Part shown: positions 48,759 to 57,634 of the stretch, piece after piece
Layout of the letters: each line of letters starts with the position of its first letter
Position numbering within the stretch: the first letter of the stretch is position 1
Assembly: GCA_948896235.1 (NCBI GenBank)
Contig: CAQUUC010000001.1
Span: 248,001 to 312,000, forward strand
Source of the DNA: an uncultured Clostridia bacterium
Lineage (GTDB): Bacteria > Bacillota > Clostridia > TANB77 > CAG-508
Reading direction: 5' to 3'
DNA length: 64,000 nucleotides
Position numbers and translations under genes: made by a program
Notes under the pieces: generated by a model
Seen by the model: the letters and a program-made list of their open reading frames with translations, nothing else
Told to the model about the DNA's origin: nothing
The model's database searches: none

Positions 48759-51370
48759 ATGGCAGAATTTTCTCCAATGATGCAACATTATTTACAAACA
48801 AAGGAACAATATAAAGACTGTGTTTTGTTTTACAGGTTAGGAGACTTTTATGAAATGTTCTTTGATGATGCACTAACTGCTTCAAGAGAACTTGAGATTA
48901 CTTTAACAGGTAAAGATTGTGGACAAGCAGAAAGAGCACCAATGTGCGGTGTTCCTTTTCATGCAGCAGAAATGTATATTGCAAGATTGATTTCTAAAGG
49001 TTATAAAGTAGCAATATGTGAACAATTAGAAGATCCTAAAACTGCTAAAGGAATTGTAAAAAGAGATGTTATAAGAGTGGTAACACCTGGTACAGTTATA
49101 GAATCTAACCTATTAGAAGAAAAGAAAAACAATTATATAATGAGTATATTTAAAAAGGGAATATATTTTGGAGTAGCTGTTTGCGATATATCAACTGGAG
49201 AATTTTATGCTACTAGTATTAATGAAACAAATAATTTTGAAAGATTATTAGATGAACTGTCACGCTTTGCTCCATCAGAAATAGTAGTAAATAGTTTATT
49301 ATATTTATCAACTACAGAAATAGATAAAATAAAAGAAAGATTTAACTTATATATTTCACAAGTAGAAGATGAAGTATTTAGTGAAGACATAGAGAATATT
49401 AAGAATAATTATGAAGTAATAACAGATTATGGTGAAAAAATAGAAAAACTTGAAGATAACTTATTTTTTGTTTCTGCTGTAAATGGTCTTTTAACATATT
49501 TAAACCAAACACAAAAAATAAAACTAGAACATATAAACAAAATTCAAGTGTATAGTACAAATAGATATATGGCTCTTGATATAAGTGCAAGACGTAATCT
49601 TGAAATAACTGAAAAAATGAGAGATAAAGCAAAAAAAGGAACTCTTTTATGGGTATTAGATAAAACTTCAACTTCAATGGGTGGAAGAATGCTAAGAAGA
49701 TGGCTAAATGACCCATTAATAGACAAATATGAAATTACAGGAAGGCTTGATGCAGTTGAAGAACTAAAAAACAGCTTAATGCTAAGAGGAGATATTATAG
49801 AAAATCTAAAAAAAGTTTATGATATAGAAAGACTAATTGGTAAGATTTCATATGGAAATGCAAATGCAAGAGATATGATATCTCTAAAATCTTCATTAAA
49901 AGAACTACCTGAGATTAAAAAGCTATTATCAACTACTAACTCTAATATGTTAAAGAAATTGTATAATGATTTAGATGAATTAAAAGATGTTTACAACTTA
50001 ATAGAAAGTGCAATAGTAGAAGAACCCCCTATATCTGTTAAAGAAGGTGGAATGATAAAAAAAGGATACAATAACGAAGTAGATGAGCTAAAATCTGCAA
50101 CAACAGACGGAAAAAAGTGGCTTATGGAGCTAGAAGTTAATGAAAAAGAAAAGACAGGTATAAAGAATCTAAAAGTAGGATTTAATAAGGTATTTGGCTA
50201 TTTTATAGAAGTAACAAAATCAAACTTAAATCAAGTACCAGATAGATTTATAAGAAAACAAACCTTGACTAATGCAGAAAGATTTATTACAGAAGAATTA
50301 AAGGAACTAGAAGATAAAATACTAGGTTCACAAGAAAAACTTGTAGATTTAGAATATAATTTATTTTTAGAGATAAGATGTAAACTTGCCTGTGAAATAA
50401 GTAGAATTCAAAAAACAGCAAATGTTATATCTACTTTAGATGTATTAACATCTTTTGCAACGGTTGCAGAGGATTTAAACTATGTAAAACCAGAAATTAC
50501 AGAAGATGGTGTAATAGATATTAAAGGTGGAAGACATCCTGTAATAGAAAAAATGTTACCAAGCGGAAGTTTTGTTGACAATGATACATATTTAGATAAA
50601 GAACATGATAGATTATCTATAATAACAGGACCAAATATGGCGGGTAAATCAACATATATGAGACAGGTTGCACTAATAACACTTATGGCTCAAGTAGGAA
50701 GTTTTGTACCTGCAACTAGTGCGAGTATTGGAATTGTAGACAAAATCTTTACAAGAGTAGGTGCATCAGATGACTTAAGTATGGGACAAAGTACATTTAT
50801 GGTAGAAATGATGGAGGTTGCAAATATCTTAAAAGAAGCAACATCTAATAGCTTGGTTATATTAGACGAAATAGGAAGAGGAACCTCAACATATGATGGA
50901 TTATCAATTGCGTGGGCCGTTGCATCATATATAGCAGATAAAGATAAATGTGGTGCTAAAACCTTGTTTGCAACACATTATCACGAATTAACTCGGGCTT
51001 GAAGATAAAGAAGAAGGTATAAAAAATTATTCTATAGCAGTTAAAGAAAAAGGTGAAGATATAATCTTTTTAAGGAAAATAGTAGAAGGTGGAACAGACG
51101 AATCTTATGGTATTCATGTTGCAAAATTAGCAGGTGTTCCAGCACTAGTTGTAAAGAAAGCAAATGAAATATTAAAGAGCTTAGAAAGAAAAAGTAGTAT
51201 AATTCGGGAATGTAGAAAAATCTCCAAAATCTCAAAATTCTGGACAATTAGATATGTACAATTATAAACTTGCAGAACTTGCACACGAAATAGATAAAAT
51301 TAATCTAAATGAATTAACTCCAATAGAGGCACTTAATACATTAGTTAAACTAAAAGAAAGCGTGTCATAA
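48759..51370 (+). CDS. mutS: DNA mismatch repair protein MutS, with two +1 shifts at CGG
   Basis: About 869 residues after correction. Mismatch-binding domain with RLGDFYEMFFDDA (Phe-x-Glu type), core and clamp, then the ATPase with GPNMAGKST (near 628), DEIGRGTSTYDG and FATHYHELT. CGG codons break the frame after THYHELT (C at 50994) and again near the C-terminus (C at 51205). Skipping both Cs yields TGLEDKEEGIKNYSIAV, the GGTDESYGIHVAKLAGVP ATPase end and the helix-turn-helix tail ending at 51370. Without skipping, the last ~120 residues, including the dimerising tail, are lost. Confidence 0.9.
50994..50997 (+). other. CGG-G +1 frameshift site 1 in mutS
   Basis: Zero frame TTA ACT CGG GCT TGA; skipping the C gives TTA ACT GGG CTT GAA and continues the ATPase domain. 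Confidence 0.8.
51205..51208 (+). other. CGG-G +1 frameshift site 2 in mutS
   Basis: Zero frame ATA ATT CGG GAA; skipping the C gives ATT GGG AAT GTA and reaches the C-terminal domain to 51370. Confidence 0.75.
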
Positions 51371-51381
51371 TATATGAGGTG

Positions 51382-51417
51382 AACTATAAGGTCACAATTT
51401 GACCTTATAGTTTTTTT
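51382..51417 (+). terminator. Terminator after mutS
   Basis: aactataaggtca and tgaccttatagtt arms followed by seven T. Confidence 0.88.
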
Positions 51418-51477
51418 AAAATAGATAAGACTTGTGGTTGCAAAAATTTCACCTTAAAGATAGAAAAGTAAATCTAA

Positions 51478-51502
51478 AGGCGGTCACAAATTGTGACCGC
51501 CT
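51478..51502. repeat. Palindrome sharing the mutS terminator core
   Basis: aggcggtcacaa/ttgtgaccgcct, a perfect palindrome without a T-run, repeating the ggtcacaa word of the nearby terminator. Confidence 0.6.
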
Positions 51503-51535
51503 CTTATAAGTTATAAAAAATCTTATAAATACCAC

Positions 51536-51564
51536 TTGACGAAATAAAACATATGTTTTACAAT
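51536..51564 (+). promoter_or_regulatory. Promoter with operator-like palindrome
   Basis: TTGACG (51536) and TACAAT (51559), 17-base spacer. The spacer is filled by the perfect 16-base palindrome taaaacatatgtttta (51545-51560), a likely operator for the DNA-binding protein encoded just downstream. Confidence 0.65.
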
Positions 51565-51597
51565 GCTATTATATTATAACAAAGGACAGTGGTATTA

Positions 51598-52527
51598 ATG
51601 GAAAATGAAAACAATAATATTGTACCAATAAATGAAGAATTAGATGTATCAACATATGAAATAGAAGATATAAAAAACTTAATTTATACAATAAGAGGAA
51701 AACAAGTAATGCTAGATAGTGATGTGGCTATGTTGTATCATTATAGTACTAAAAATGTTAATAAAGCTATGAAGAGAAATATTGACAGATTTCCAGAGGA
51801 TTTTTGTTTTCAATTAACAGAAAGTGAGGTAGAAAACTTGAGGTTCCAAAATGGAACCTCAAGTTTGGAAACAGAAAACTATGGAGGGAGAAGATATCTA
51901 CCATATGTTTATACAGAACAAGGAATTGCTATGTTAGCAGGAATTCTAAGAAATGAAATTGCAATACAAGTTAGCATAAACATAATGAGAGCTTTCATTG
52001 AAATGCGAAAATTTATAGCAAATAATGCTAATATATTTAATTTATCAACTAGAGTTGAAAATAAATTTTTAGAATATGACAGAAAGTTTGATATAGTATT
52101 TGATGAATTACAAAACAAAAAAGAAACAGAATTTAAACAAAAGATTTTCTTTAATGGACAGATTTATGATGCATATAGCTTAATAATAGACATTATAAAA
52201 AGAGCTAAAAGTAAAATTTTAATCATAGATAATTATGTAGATGATAGTATTTTAAAAATGTTATCAAAGAAAAATAAAGATGTAAAAGTAGTTATTTTAA
52301 CATCACAAAATTGTAATCTTAATAAATTAGATATCTCAAAGTTTAATAAACAATATCCAAGTTTAAAAATTTCATATACAAATAAATTTCATGATAGATT
52401 TATAGTAATTGATAATAATGAGTTATATCACTCAGGAGCATCGTTAAAGGATTTAGGAAAGAAATGTTTTGCAATTTCTAAAATAGAAGATATAGAGTAC
52501 ATAGAGAAAATGAGCAAATTTGCTTGA
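51598..52527 (+). CDS. ORF6N-domain DNA-binding protein with phospholipase-D-like C-terminus
   Basis: 309 residues. ORF6N domain (about 20-130: TIRGKQVMLDSDVAMLYHYS, RFPEDFCFQLT, YVYTEQGIAMLAGIL), a coiled linker, then a C-terminal domain with KILIIDNYVDDS and KFHDRFIVIDNNELYHSGAS, resembling a single PLD-like half-site. ORF6N domains occur in phage antirepressor-type proteins. Start at 51598 behind AAAGGAC; the operator-like palindrome suggests self-control. Confidence 0.82.
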   Translation: MENENNNIVPINEELDVSTYEIEDIKNLIYTIRGKQVMLDSDVAMLYHYSTKNVNKAMKRNIDRFPEDFCFQLTESEVENLRFQNGTSSLETENYGGRRYLPYVYTEQGIAMLAGILRNEIAIQVSINIMRAFIEMRKFIANNANIFNLSTRVENKFLEYDRKFDIVFDELQNKKETEFKQKIFFNGQIYDAYSLIIDIIKRAKSKILIIDNYVDDSILKMLSKKNKDVKVVILTSQNCNLNKLDISKFNKQYPSLKISYTNKFHDRFIVIDNNELYHSGASLKDLGKKCFAISKIEDIEYIEKMSKFA

Positions 52528-52631
52528 AACTAGAATAAATTTATGCTAACATAATAGCATATTTAGTTGAAGCGTAGTTATATATGCAACAAAGTAACTA
52601 TTAACAAAGCACAAATGGACAGGAGGAAAAT

Positions 52632-53076
52632 ATGCTACAATGTCATGATTTTATTAATGGAGAGTACTATGAGGACTCATTTACAGGCGAAAGGCTTTCT
52701 GCTGAAGAGTACTGGGAAAGAAAAGAAGAAGAGGAAAAGCGTCGGGAATGTAAGCATTATATATTGATAAAACAATGTGAATGCATAATACACCAGACAA
52801 ATTTTTTCTGCGATCTTTTTCGCTGGAACTACAATATGGATGAGCTAAGTCCAGAGGGGGGTCATCATACTGTCTGCAAATGAATATCTCAAAAATGAAA
52901 ATGGGACATTCTATTATAGGGCATATGATGGCGACTATTATCTTTCTTTAAAGCTGGAAACAAACAAAGAATTAAAGATTGATAATGTGGAAGAAGTGCT
53001 GGGATTTCTTTTATGCACTACAAAAGGACATGGAGTTTTGTACACCAAAGAGCAATTCATAAAAGAGTTTGCTTAA
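52632..53076 (+). pseudogene. Hypothetical gene of foreign composition, frameshifted
   Basis: A GC-richer gene with an AGGAGG site before ATG at 52632. The first frame stops at 52883. Removing one G from the run of six at 52856-52861 joins it to a second frame ending at 53076 (SPEGVIILSANEYLKNENG...LYTKEQFIKEFA), making about 147 residues of no family I know. It also contains an in-frame CGG at 52743 as ordinary arginine: skipping that C would end translation seven codons later. It looks imported and decayed. Confidence 0.6.
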
Positions 53077-53093
53077 GTGAATTGTTAATAAGA

Positions 53094-53146
53094 AAATGCG
53101 GTTGATAGTAAGTTCTAAATTGAACTACTATTGACTGCATTTTTTA
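53094..53146 (+). terminator. Terminator before ylxM
   Basis: Long hairpin with arms aatgcggttgatagtaagttc and gaactactattgactgcatt, then T-run. Confidence 0.8.
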
Positions 53147-53227
53147 TATATTACTTTTAAATAATACTTAAAAGTAATAATTTAGATTGAAAAATTTAAA
53201 AATTCAATAAAAATCTTCAAAAAAGCC

Positions 53228-53256
53228 TTGACAAAGCACAAAAAATAGTGTAAAGT
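53228..53256 (+). promoter_or_regulatory. Promoter of the ylxM-ffh operon
   Basis: TTGACA (53228) and TAAAGT (53251), 17-base spacer, 32 bases before ylxM. Confidence 0.6.
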
Positions 53257-53288
53257 ATATTAGCATTACATTAAAAGAGGTAATTAGT

Positions 53289-53636
53289 ATGGAAAAGAAT
53301 GTTAAAGTAAGTATGTTATGCCAAATATATGGTAAACTTTTAACTGAAAAACAATATAGTTTCTTAGATGATTACTATAATAATGATTATTCTTTATCTG
53401 AGATTGCTGAGAATTATGGAATTACAAGGCAAGCAGCTAGAGATAATATTGTGAAGGGGGAAAATAAACTTTTCGAATACGAAGAAAAGCTAGAAATAAT
53501 GAAAAAGACATTAAATCAAGAACAACAAATAGTAAAAATACTTTCTGAATTAACAAAAATACAAAATAAGTTTTCTGATGAACAAATAGCTAGTATTTTA
53601 GAAAATGTAAAAAAAGAATTAAACTGTTTAGTTTAA
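53289..53636 (+). CDS. ylxM: YlxM/p13-like helix-turn-helix protein
   Basis: 115 residues. LTEKQYSFLDDYYNNDYSLS and EIAENYGITRQAARDNI form a sigma-region-4-like helix-turn-helix. YlxM genes precede ffh in Firmicutes and assist SRP function. 15 bases before ffh. Confidence 0.9.
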   Translation: MEKNVKVSMLCQIYGKLLTEKQYSFLDDYYNNDYSLSEIAENYGITRQAARDNIVKGENKLFEYEEKLEIMKKTLNQEQQIVKILSELTKIQNKFSDEQIASILENVKKELNCLV

Positions 53637-53651
53637 AATTAGGAGGAAGAT

Positions 53652-55002
53652 ATGGCTTTTGAGGGATTATCTTCAAGATTACAAAGCATAACAAGAAAAT
53701 TTGGTGGAAAAGTAAGAGTTACAGAACAAGACTTAAAAGATATGTTAAGAGAAGTTAAACTTGCACTTCTAGAAGCGGATGTAAACTATAAAATTGTAAA
53801 AGATTTTATAGCTATCATACAAGAAAAGGCTTTAGGTCAAGATGTACTTAAATCTTTAACACCAGGTCAACAAATTGTAAAAATTGTTAAAGATGAACTT
53901 GTGGAATTACTTGGAGGAACAGAAAGTAAAATTAATTTTACTCCAAACCCACCAACAGTTATAATGCTTGTAGGTCTGCAAGGTTCAGGTAAAACAACAA
54001 CTGCTGGAAAACTTGCAAATCTTTTAAGAAAACAAGGTAAAAATCCATTACTTGTAGCATGTGATGTATACAGACCAGCTGCTATAAAACAATTACAAGT
54101 AGTTGGAAAGCAACTGGGCATACCAGTATTTGCAAATGAAGCATCAAAGGATGTTTCTCATATTGCAAAACAAGCTATGAATATTGCGATATCAAAGCTA
54201 AATGATGTTGTTATTATAGATACAGCAGGTAGGCTTCATATTGATGAAGAATTAATGGAGGAATTAAAAAAATTAAAAGCCAATGTTAAACCTCATGAAA
54301 TTCTATTAGTTGTAGATGCAATGACAGGTCAAGATGCAGTAAATGTTGCTACTTCATTTAATGAAGCAGTACGGAATTGATGGTGTTGTACTTACAAAAC
54401 TTGATGGAGATACAAGAGGTGGTGCTGCATTATCAGTAAAAAAAGTTACAAATCGTCCAATAAAATTTGCAGCAACAGGCGAAAAACTAAGTGATATAGA
54501 AGTATTTCATCCAGAAAGAATGGCATCACGAATATTAGGAATGGGTGATGTACTATCAATTATAGAAAAAGCAGAAGAAGCATTTAGCGAAGAGGAAGCA
54601 TTAAAGCTAGAACAGAAATTAAGAAAACAAGAATTCGATTTAGATGATTATTTGACACAATTAAGACAAGTAAAGAAAATGGGTTCGTTTTCGTCTATAT
54701 TAAAAATGATACCAGGTATGAATAAACTAAAAGATATCAATGTAGATGACAAAGAATTTGTTAAAATAGAAGCTATTATTTGTTCTATGACCAAAAAAGA
54801 AAAAAGAAATACTAAACTATTAAATGGAAGTAGAAGAAAAAGAATAGCAGATGGTGCAGGTGTTACTGTACAAGATGTTAATAAATTTATGAATTCATTT
54901 GAAGTAACACAAAAAATGATGAAAAAAATGAAAAATGATAAAAGCATCAAAAATATGCTAAATGGAATTAATCCAGAAGATTTAAAGAATTTTAAAATGT
55001 AA
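53652..55002 (+). CDS. ffh: Signal recognition particle protein Ffh, with +1 shift at CGG
   Basis: About 449 residues after correction. N domain, GTPase with GLQGSGKTTTAGKLA (G1), DVYRPAAIKQL, DTAGR (G3) and TKLDGDTRGG (G4), then the methionine-rich M domain binding SRP RNA and signal peptides. The frame breaks at codon 241, CGG (C at 54372), one codon before TGA. Skipping the C gives NEAVGIDGVVLTKLDGDTRG. Without it the protein lacks the guanine-specificity motif and the whole M domain, which cannot be viable if ffh is essential as in other bacteria. In M, IICSMT replaces the common IIDSMT. Confidence 0.93.
54372..54375 (+). other. CGG-A +1 frameshift site in ffh
   Basis: Zero frame GCA GTA CGG AAT TGA; skipping the C gives GCA GTA GGA ATT GAT, the conserved glycine before GVVLTKLD. 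Confidence 0.85.
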
Positions 55003-55060
55003 ATATGTCATTAAATTTTTAAATTTTATAGATAGTTTAATTTTTAGGAGGTGAATTTAA

Positions 55061-55294
55061 ATGGTAAAAATAAGATTACAAAGATTTGGTGCTAAAAAAG
55101 CCCCATTCTATCACATAGTAGTAGCTGATTCTAAATCACCAAGAGATGGAAAGATAATTGAACAAATTGGAACATACAACCCAATGACAGAACCATCAAC
55201 AATAGTTATAGATAAAGAAAAAGTTGCTGAATGGATAAAGAATGGTGCAAAACCAACAGACACAGTAAAAGCTTTAATAGAAAAAGCTAACTAG
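55061..55294 (+). CDS. rpsP: Ribosomal protein bS16
   Basis: 77 residues: VKIRLQRFGAKKAPFYHIVV, DSKSPRDGKIIEQIGTYNP. Strong AGGAGGTG site. Part of the conserved ffh-rpsP-khpA-rimM-trmD-rplS set. Confidence 0.97.
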   Translation: MVKIRLQRFGAKKAPFYHIVVADSKSPRDGKIIEQIGTYNPMTEPSTIVIDKEKVAEWIKNGAKPTDTVKALIEKAN

Positions 55295-55307
55295 GAGGTT
55301 CATATAT

Positions 55308-55538
55308 ATGAAAGAAATGCTTGAAATTATAATTAAAAATTTAGTAGAAAATCCAAATGAAGTTCAAATTACTGAAACTACTAAAGAAAATGCTATTACT
55401 TATGAGGTAAAAGTAGCAGAAGCTGATATGGGGAAAGTAATTGGAAGACAAGGAAGAATTGCTAAATCTATAAGAACTGTTGCAAAAGCAATTGCTGCAA
55501 AAGAAGATAAAAAAGTAAATATTGAATTTGTAGGATAA
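55308..55538 (+). CDS. khpA: KH-domain RNA-binding protein KhpA
   Basis: 76 residues with one KH domain; the GKVIGRQGRIAKSIRTV loop is the GXXG RNA-binding motif. In related bacteria it pairs with KhpB and affects cell elongation and RNA. Confidence 0.93.
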   Translation: MKEMLEIIIKNLVENPNEVQITETTKENAITYEVKVAEADMGKVIGRQGRIAKSIRTVAKAIAAKEDKKVNIEFVG

Positions 55539-55542
55539 TAAT

Positions 55543-56049
55543 ATGGAACAGTTAATGGAAATTGGTCAAATAGTTAATACATATGGTATAAAGGGCTTTT
55601 TAAAAGTGGTTCCTTACACAGATGATATAACAAGGTTTGAAAATTTAAAATCAATATATGTAGAAACAAAGAATTCTTTAAAAACTTTTATTATCGAAGA
55701 TGTTAAATATAGTAAAAATTTAGTACTATTAAAGTTAAAGGGAATTGACGATATAAATACTGCTGAAATTTATAAAAATTGTTATTTAAAAATAGATAGA
55801 AAAGATGCAGTAGAATTACCAGAAGATTCGTACTTTATAATAGATTTAATTGGAATTACTGTATTTAGTGATAATGATGAAGAATTAGGTAATATTGTAG
55901 ATGTATATTCTACAGGTGCAAATGATATATATGTTGTTAAAAATCAATTGGGAAAACAAGTCTTATTACCTGCAATAGGTGAAGTTATTAAAGATGTGGA
56001 TATTCAAAATAAAAAAATGATAGTACATTTAATAGAGGGACTTGTATAG
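55543..56049 (+). CDS. rimM: Ribosome maturation factor RimM
   Basis: 168 residues. The N-terminal barrel starts with EIGQIVNTYGIKGFLKV and the PRC-barrel has YFIIDLIGITVFSDND and VLLPAIGEVIKDVD. Assists 30S head assembly with uS19. Confidence 0.93.
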   Translation: MEQLMEIGQIVNTYGIKGFLKVVPYTDDITRFENLKSIYVETKNSLKTFIIEDVKYSKNLVLLKLKGIDDINTAEIYKNCYLKIDRKDAVELPEDSYFIIDLIGITVFSDNDEELGNIVDVYSTGANDIYVVKNQLGKQVLLPAIGEVIKDVDIQNKKMIVHLIEGLV

Positions 56050-56057
56050 GAGGAAAT

Positions 56058-56780
56058 ATGAAATTTGATATTTTAACTCTTTTTCCAGAAATGTTTGAAC
56101 CATTATTTAAAAGTGTTATAGGAAAAGCTATAGAAAAAGAAATAATAAATATAAATGTTATAGATATTAGGGGTTTTTCTAAAGATAAACATAAAAAAGT
56201 AGATGATACACCATATGGTGGTGGAGCAGGAATGGTTATAAGGCCAGATGTTGTATATGAGGCTTTTTCATCTCTAAAAATAGATGATGCAAAAGTTATA
56301 TATATGTCACCACAAGGAAAAACTTTAGATCAAACAAAAGTAGAAAATTTAAGCAAAGAAAATCATATTATTCTTCTTTGCGGACATTATGAAGGGATAG
56401 ACCAAAGGGTATTAGAGGAGATTAAACCAGAAGAAATTTCTATTGGAGATTATGTATTAACAGGTGGAGAAATTCCAGCAATGGTACTGATTGATAGTGT
56501 GTCAAGATATGTTGAAGGTGTTTTAAATGAAGAATCTATAAATGAAGAATCATTTTCAAATGGACTTTTAGAATATCCACAATATACAAGGCCAGAAATT
56601 TTTAAAGGTATAAAAGTTCCAGAAGTACTTTTAAGTGGTCACCATGAAAATATTCGTAAATGGAGAAGAAGAGAATCAATAAAAAATACATATTTAAAAA
56701 GACCACATCTTTTAAAAAATGTAGATTTAACTAAAGAAGATATTAAATATATTGAAGAGTTGAAGAAAAATAGTAATTAG
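56058..56780 (+). CDS. trmD: tRNA (guanine37-N1)-methyltransferase
   Basis: 240 residues of the SPOUT class: FDILTLFPEMFE, DDTPYGGGAGMV, LLCGHYEGIDQRV and SIGDYVLTGGE form the trefoil-knot SAM site. 8 bases after rimM with AGGAGG. Confidence 0.96.
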   Translation: MKFDILTLFPEMFEPLFKSVIGKAIEKEIININVIDIRGFSKDKHKKVDDTPYGGGAGMVIRPDVVYEAFSSLKIDDAKVIYMSPQGKTLDQTKVENLSKENHIILLCGHYEGIDQRVLEEIKPEEISIGDYVLTGGEIPAMVLIDSVSRYVEGVLNEESINEESFSNGLLEYPQYTRPEIFKGIKVPEVLLSGHHENIRKWRRRESIKNTYLKRPHLLKNVDLTKEDIKYIEELKKNSN

Positions 56781-56830
56781 AAATTACGAAAAATCCATAA
56801 AAATAATAAAGATAGGAGGAAGGTTTTTAA

Positions 56831-57349
56831 ATGGATATTATGAAATCTATTGGGCATGAACAAATGAAAAACAAAGTTCCAGTATTAGATGTTGGAAATA
56901 CAGTAAGAGTTCATGTTAGAATTAAAGAAGGAAACAGAGAAAGAATACAAGTATTCGAAGGAATTATTATTAAAAAACAAGGTGGAGGAGTAAATGAAAC
57001 ATTTACAGTAAGAAGAATTTCTTATGGTGTAGGTGTTGAAAAAACATTCTTAGTTCACTCACCATTAGTTGAAAAAGTTGAAGTAGTAAGAGTTGGTAAA
57101 GCAAGACGTGCAAAACTATTCTACTTAAGAGACAGAGTAGGTAAAGCATCTAAGACAAAAGAAAAATTAGGTGCAAGAATTGAAAATAAAGAAGTTGTTG
57201 TAAAAGAAGAAATGGCTGAAGTTCCAGTTAGCGAAGAAGTTGTAGAAGAAGTTGCTATAGCTGAAGAAGCGCCAGTTGTAGAATCAGCTGAAGTAGTAAC
57301 AGAAGAAGCTACAGCTGAAGCTGAAAAAACAGAAGAAACAGCTGAATAA
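56831..57349 (+). CDS. rplS: Ribosomal protein bL19 with long acidic tail
   Basis: 172 residues; residues 1-115 are standard bL19 (GNTVRVHVRIKEGNRERIQ, VEVVRVGKARRAKLFYLRD). Residues about 125-172 are an added tail of Glu, Val, Ala and Thr (about one third acidic), absent from usual 115-120 residue bL19. It would hang off the ribosome surface. Confidence 0.94.
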   Translation: MDIMKSIGHEQMKNKVPVLDVGNTVRVHVRIKEGNRERIQVFEGIIIKKQGGGVNETFTVRRISYGVGVEKTFLVHSPLVEKVEVVRVGKARRAKLFYLRDRVGKASKTKEKLGARIENKEVVVKEEMAEVPVSEEVVEEVAIAEEAPVVESAEVVTEEATAEAEKTEETAE

Positions 57350-57395
57350 TAAATAATCAACAATTAATTTTAGAAATTAAAAAAATGTAAAATTT

Positions 57396-57445
57396 TCTAT
57401 TGACAATGTAAGCCAAAATGTGCTAATATATACTTTGTCAATAGA
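57396..57445 (+). promoter_or_regulatory. tRNA promoter inside an inverted repeat
   Basis: TTGACA (57400) and TAATAT (57424) with an 18-base spacer form the promoter. It is bracketed by an 11-base perfect inverted repeat, tctattgacaa (57396-57406) and ttgtcaataga (57435-57445), covering the -35 and the likely start. Confidence 0.6.
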
Positions 57446-57450
57446 AATAT

Positions 57451-57534
57451 GCGGATGTGGCGGAACTGGCAGACGCGCTGGTCTTAGGAACCAGTGTCAC
57501 CGACGTGGAGGTTCGAGTCCTCTCATCCGCACCA
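57451..57534 (+). tRNA. tRNA-Leu (anticodon UAG)
   Basis: 84 bases with encoded CCA. Acceptor arms gcggatg and catccgc pair; anticodon stem ctggt/accag encloses cttaggA with TAG as anticodon; long variable arm tgtcaccgacgtgga is class II; T-loop ttcgagtcc. The only tRNA in the window. Confidence 0.96.
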
Positions 57535-57634
57535 ACGACGTATCTGTTCGAACTAAATTGAACAGAGAGATACAAATATCATTCTGAAAAGGATGGTATT
57601 TTTTTGTTGCGAAAATGCCATCCAAAAGGAAGGG

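Noticed and set aside
10235..54375. Treating rseP, polC, mutS and ffh as plain pseudogenes
   Set aside because: All lesions are the same single C before a glycine codon, downstream sequence is fully conserved, and polC and ffh are normally essential.
10235..54375. Sequencing or assembly error as the cause of the extra Cs
   Set aside because: Not excluded, but random insertion before GG would hit all codon phases and non-coding DNA. All eight fall exactly between codons before a Gly codon, and none is in a homopolymer of C.
10235..54375. Reassignment of CGG to another amino acid (as reported for some bacteria)
   Set aside because: Reading CGG as any single amino acid in the zero frame still leads to an early stop and loses the downstream domains.
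57451..57600. tRNA-Leu as attachment site of the element
   Set aside because: No copy of the tRNA 3' end was found downstream, and large serine recombinases seldom use tRNA genes.
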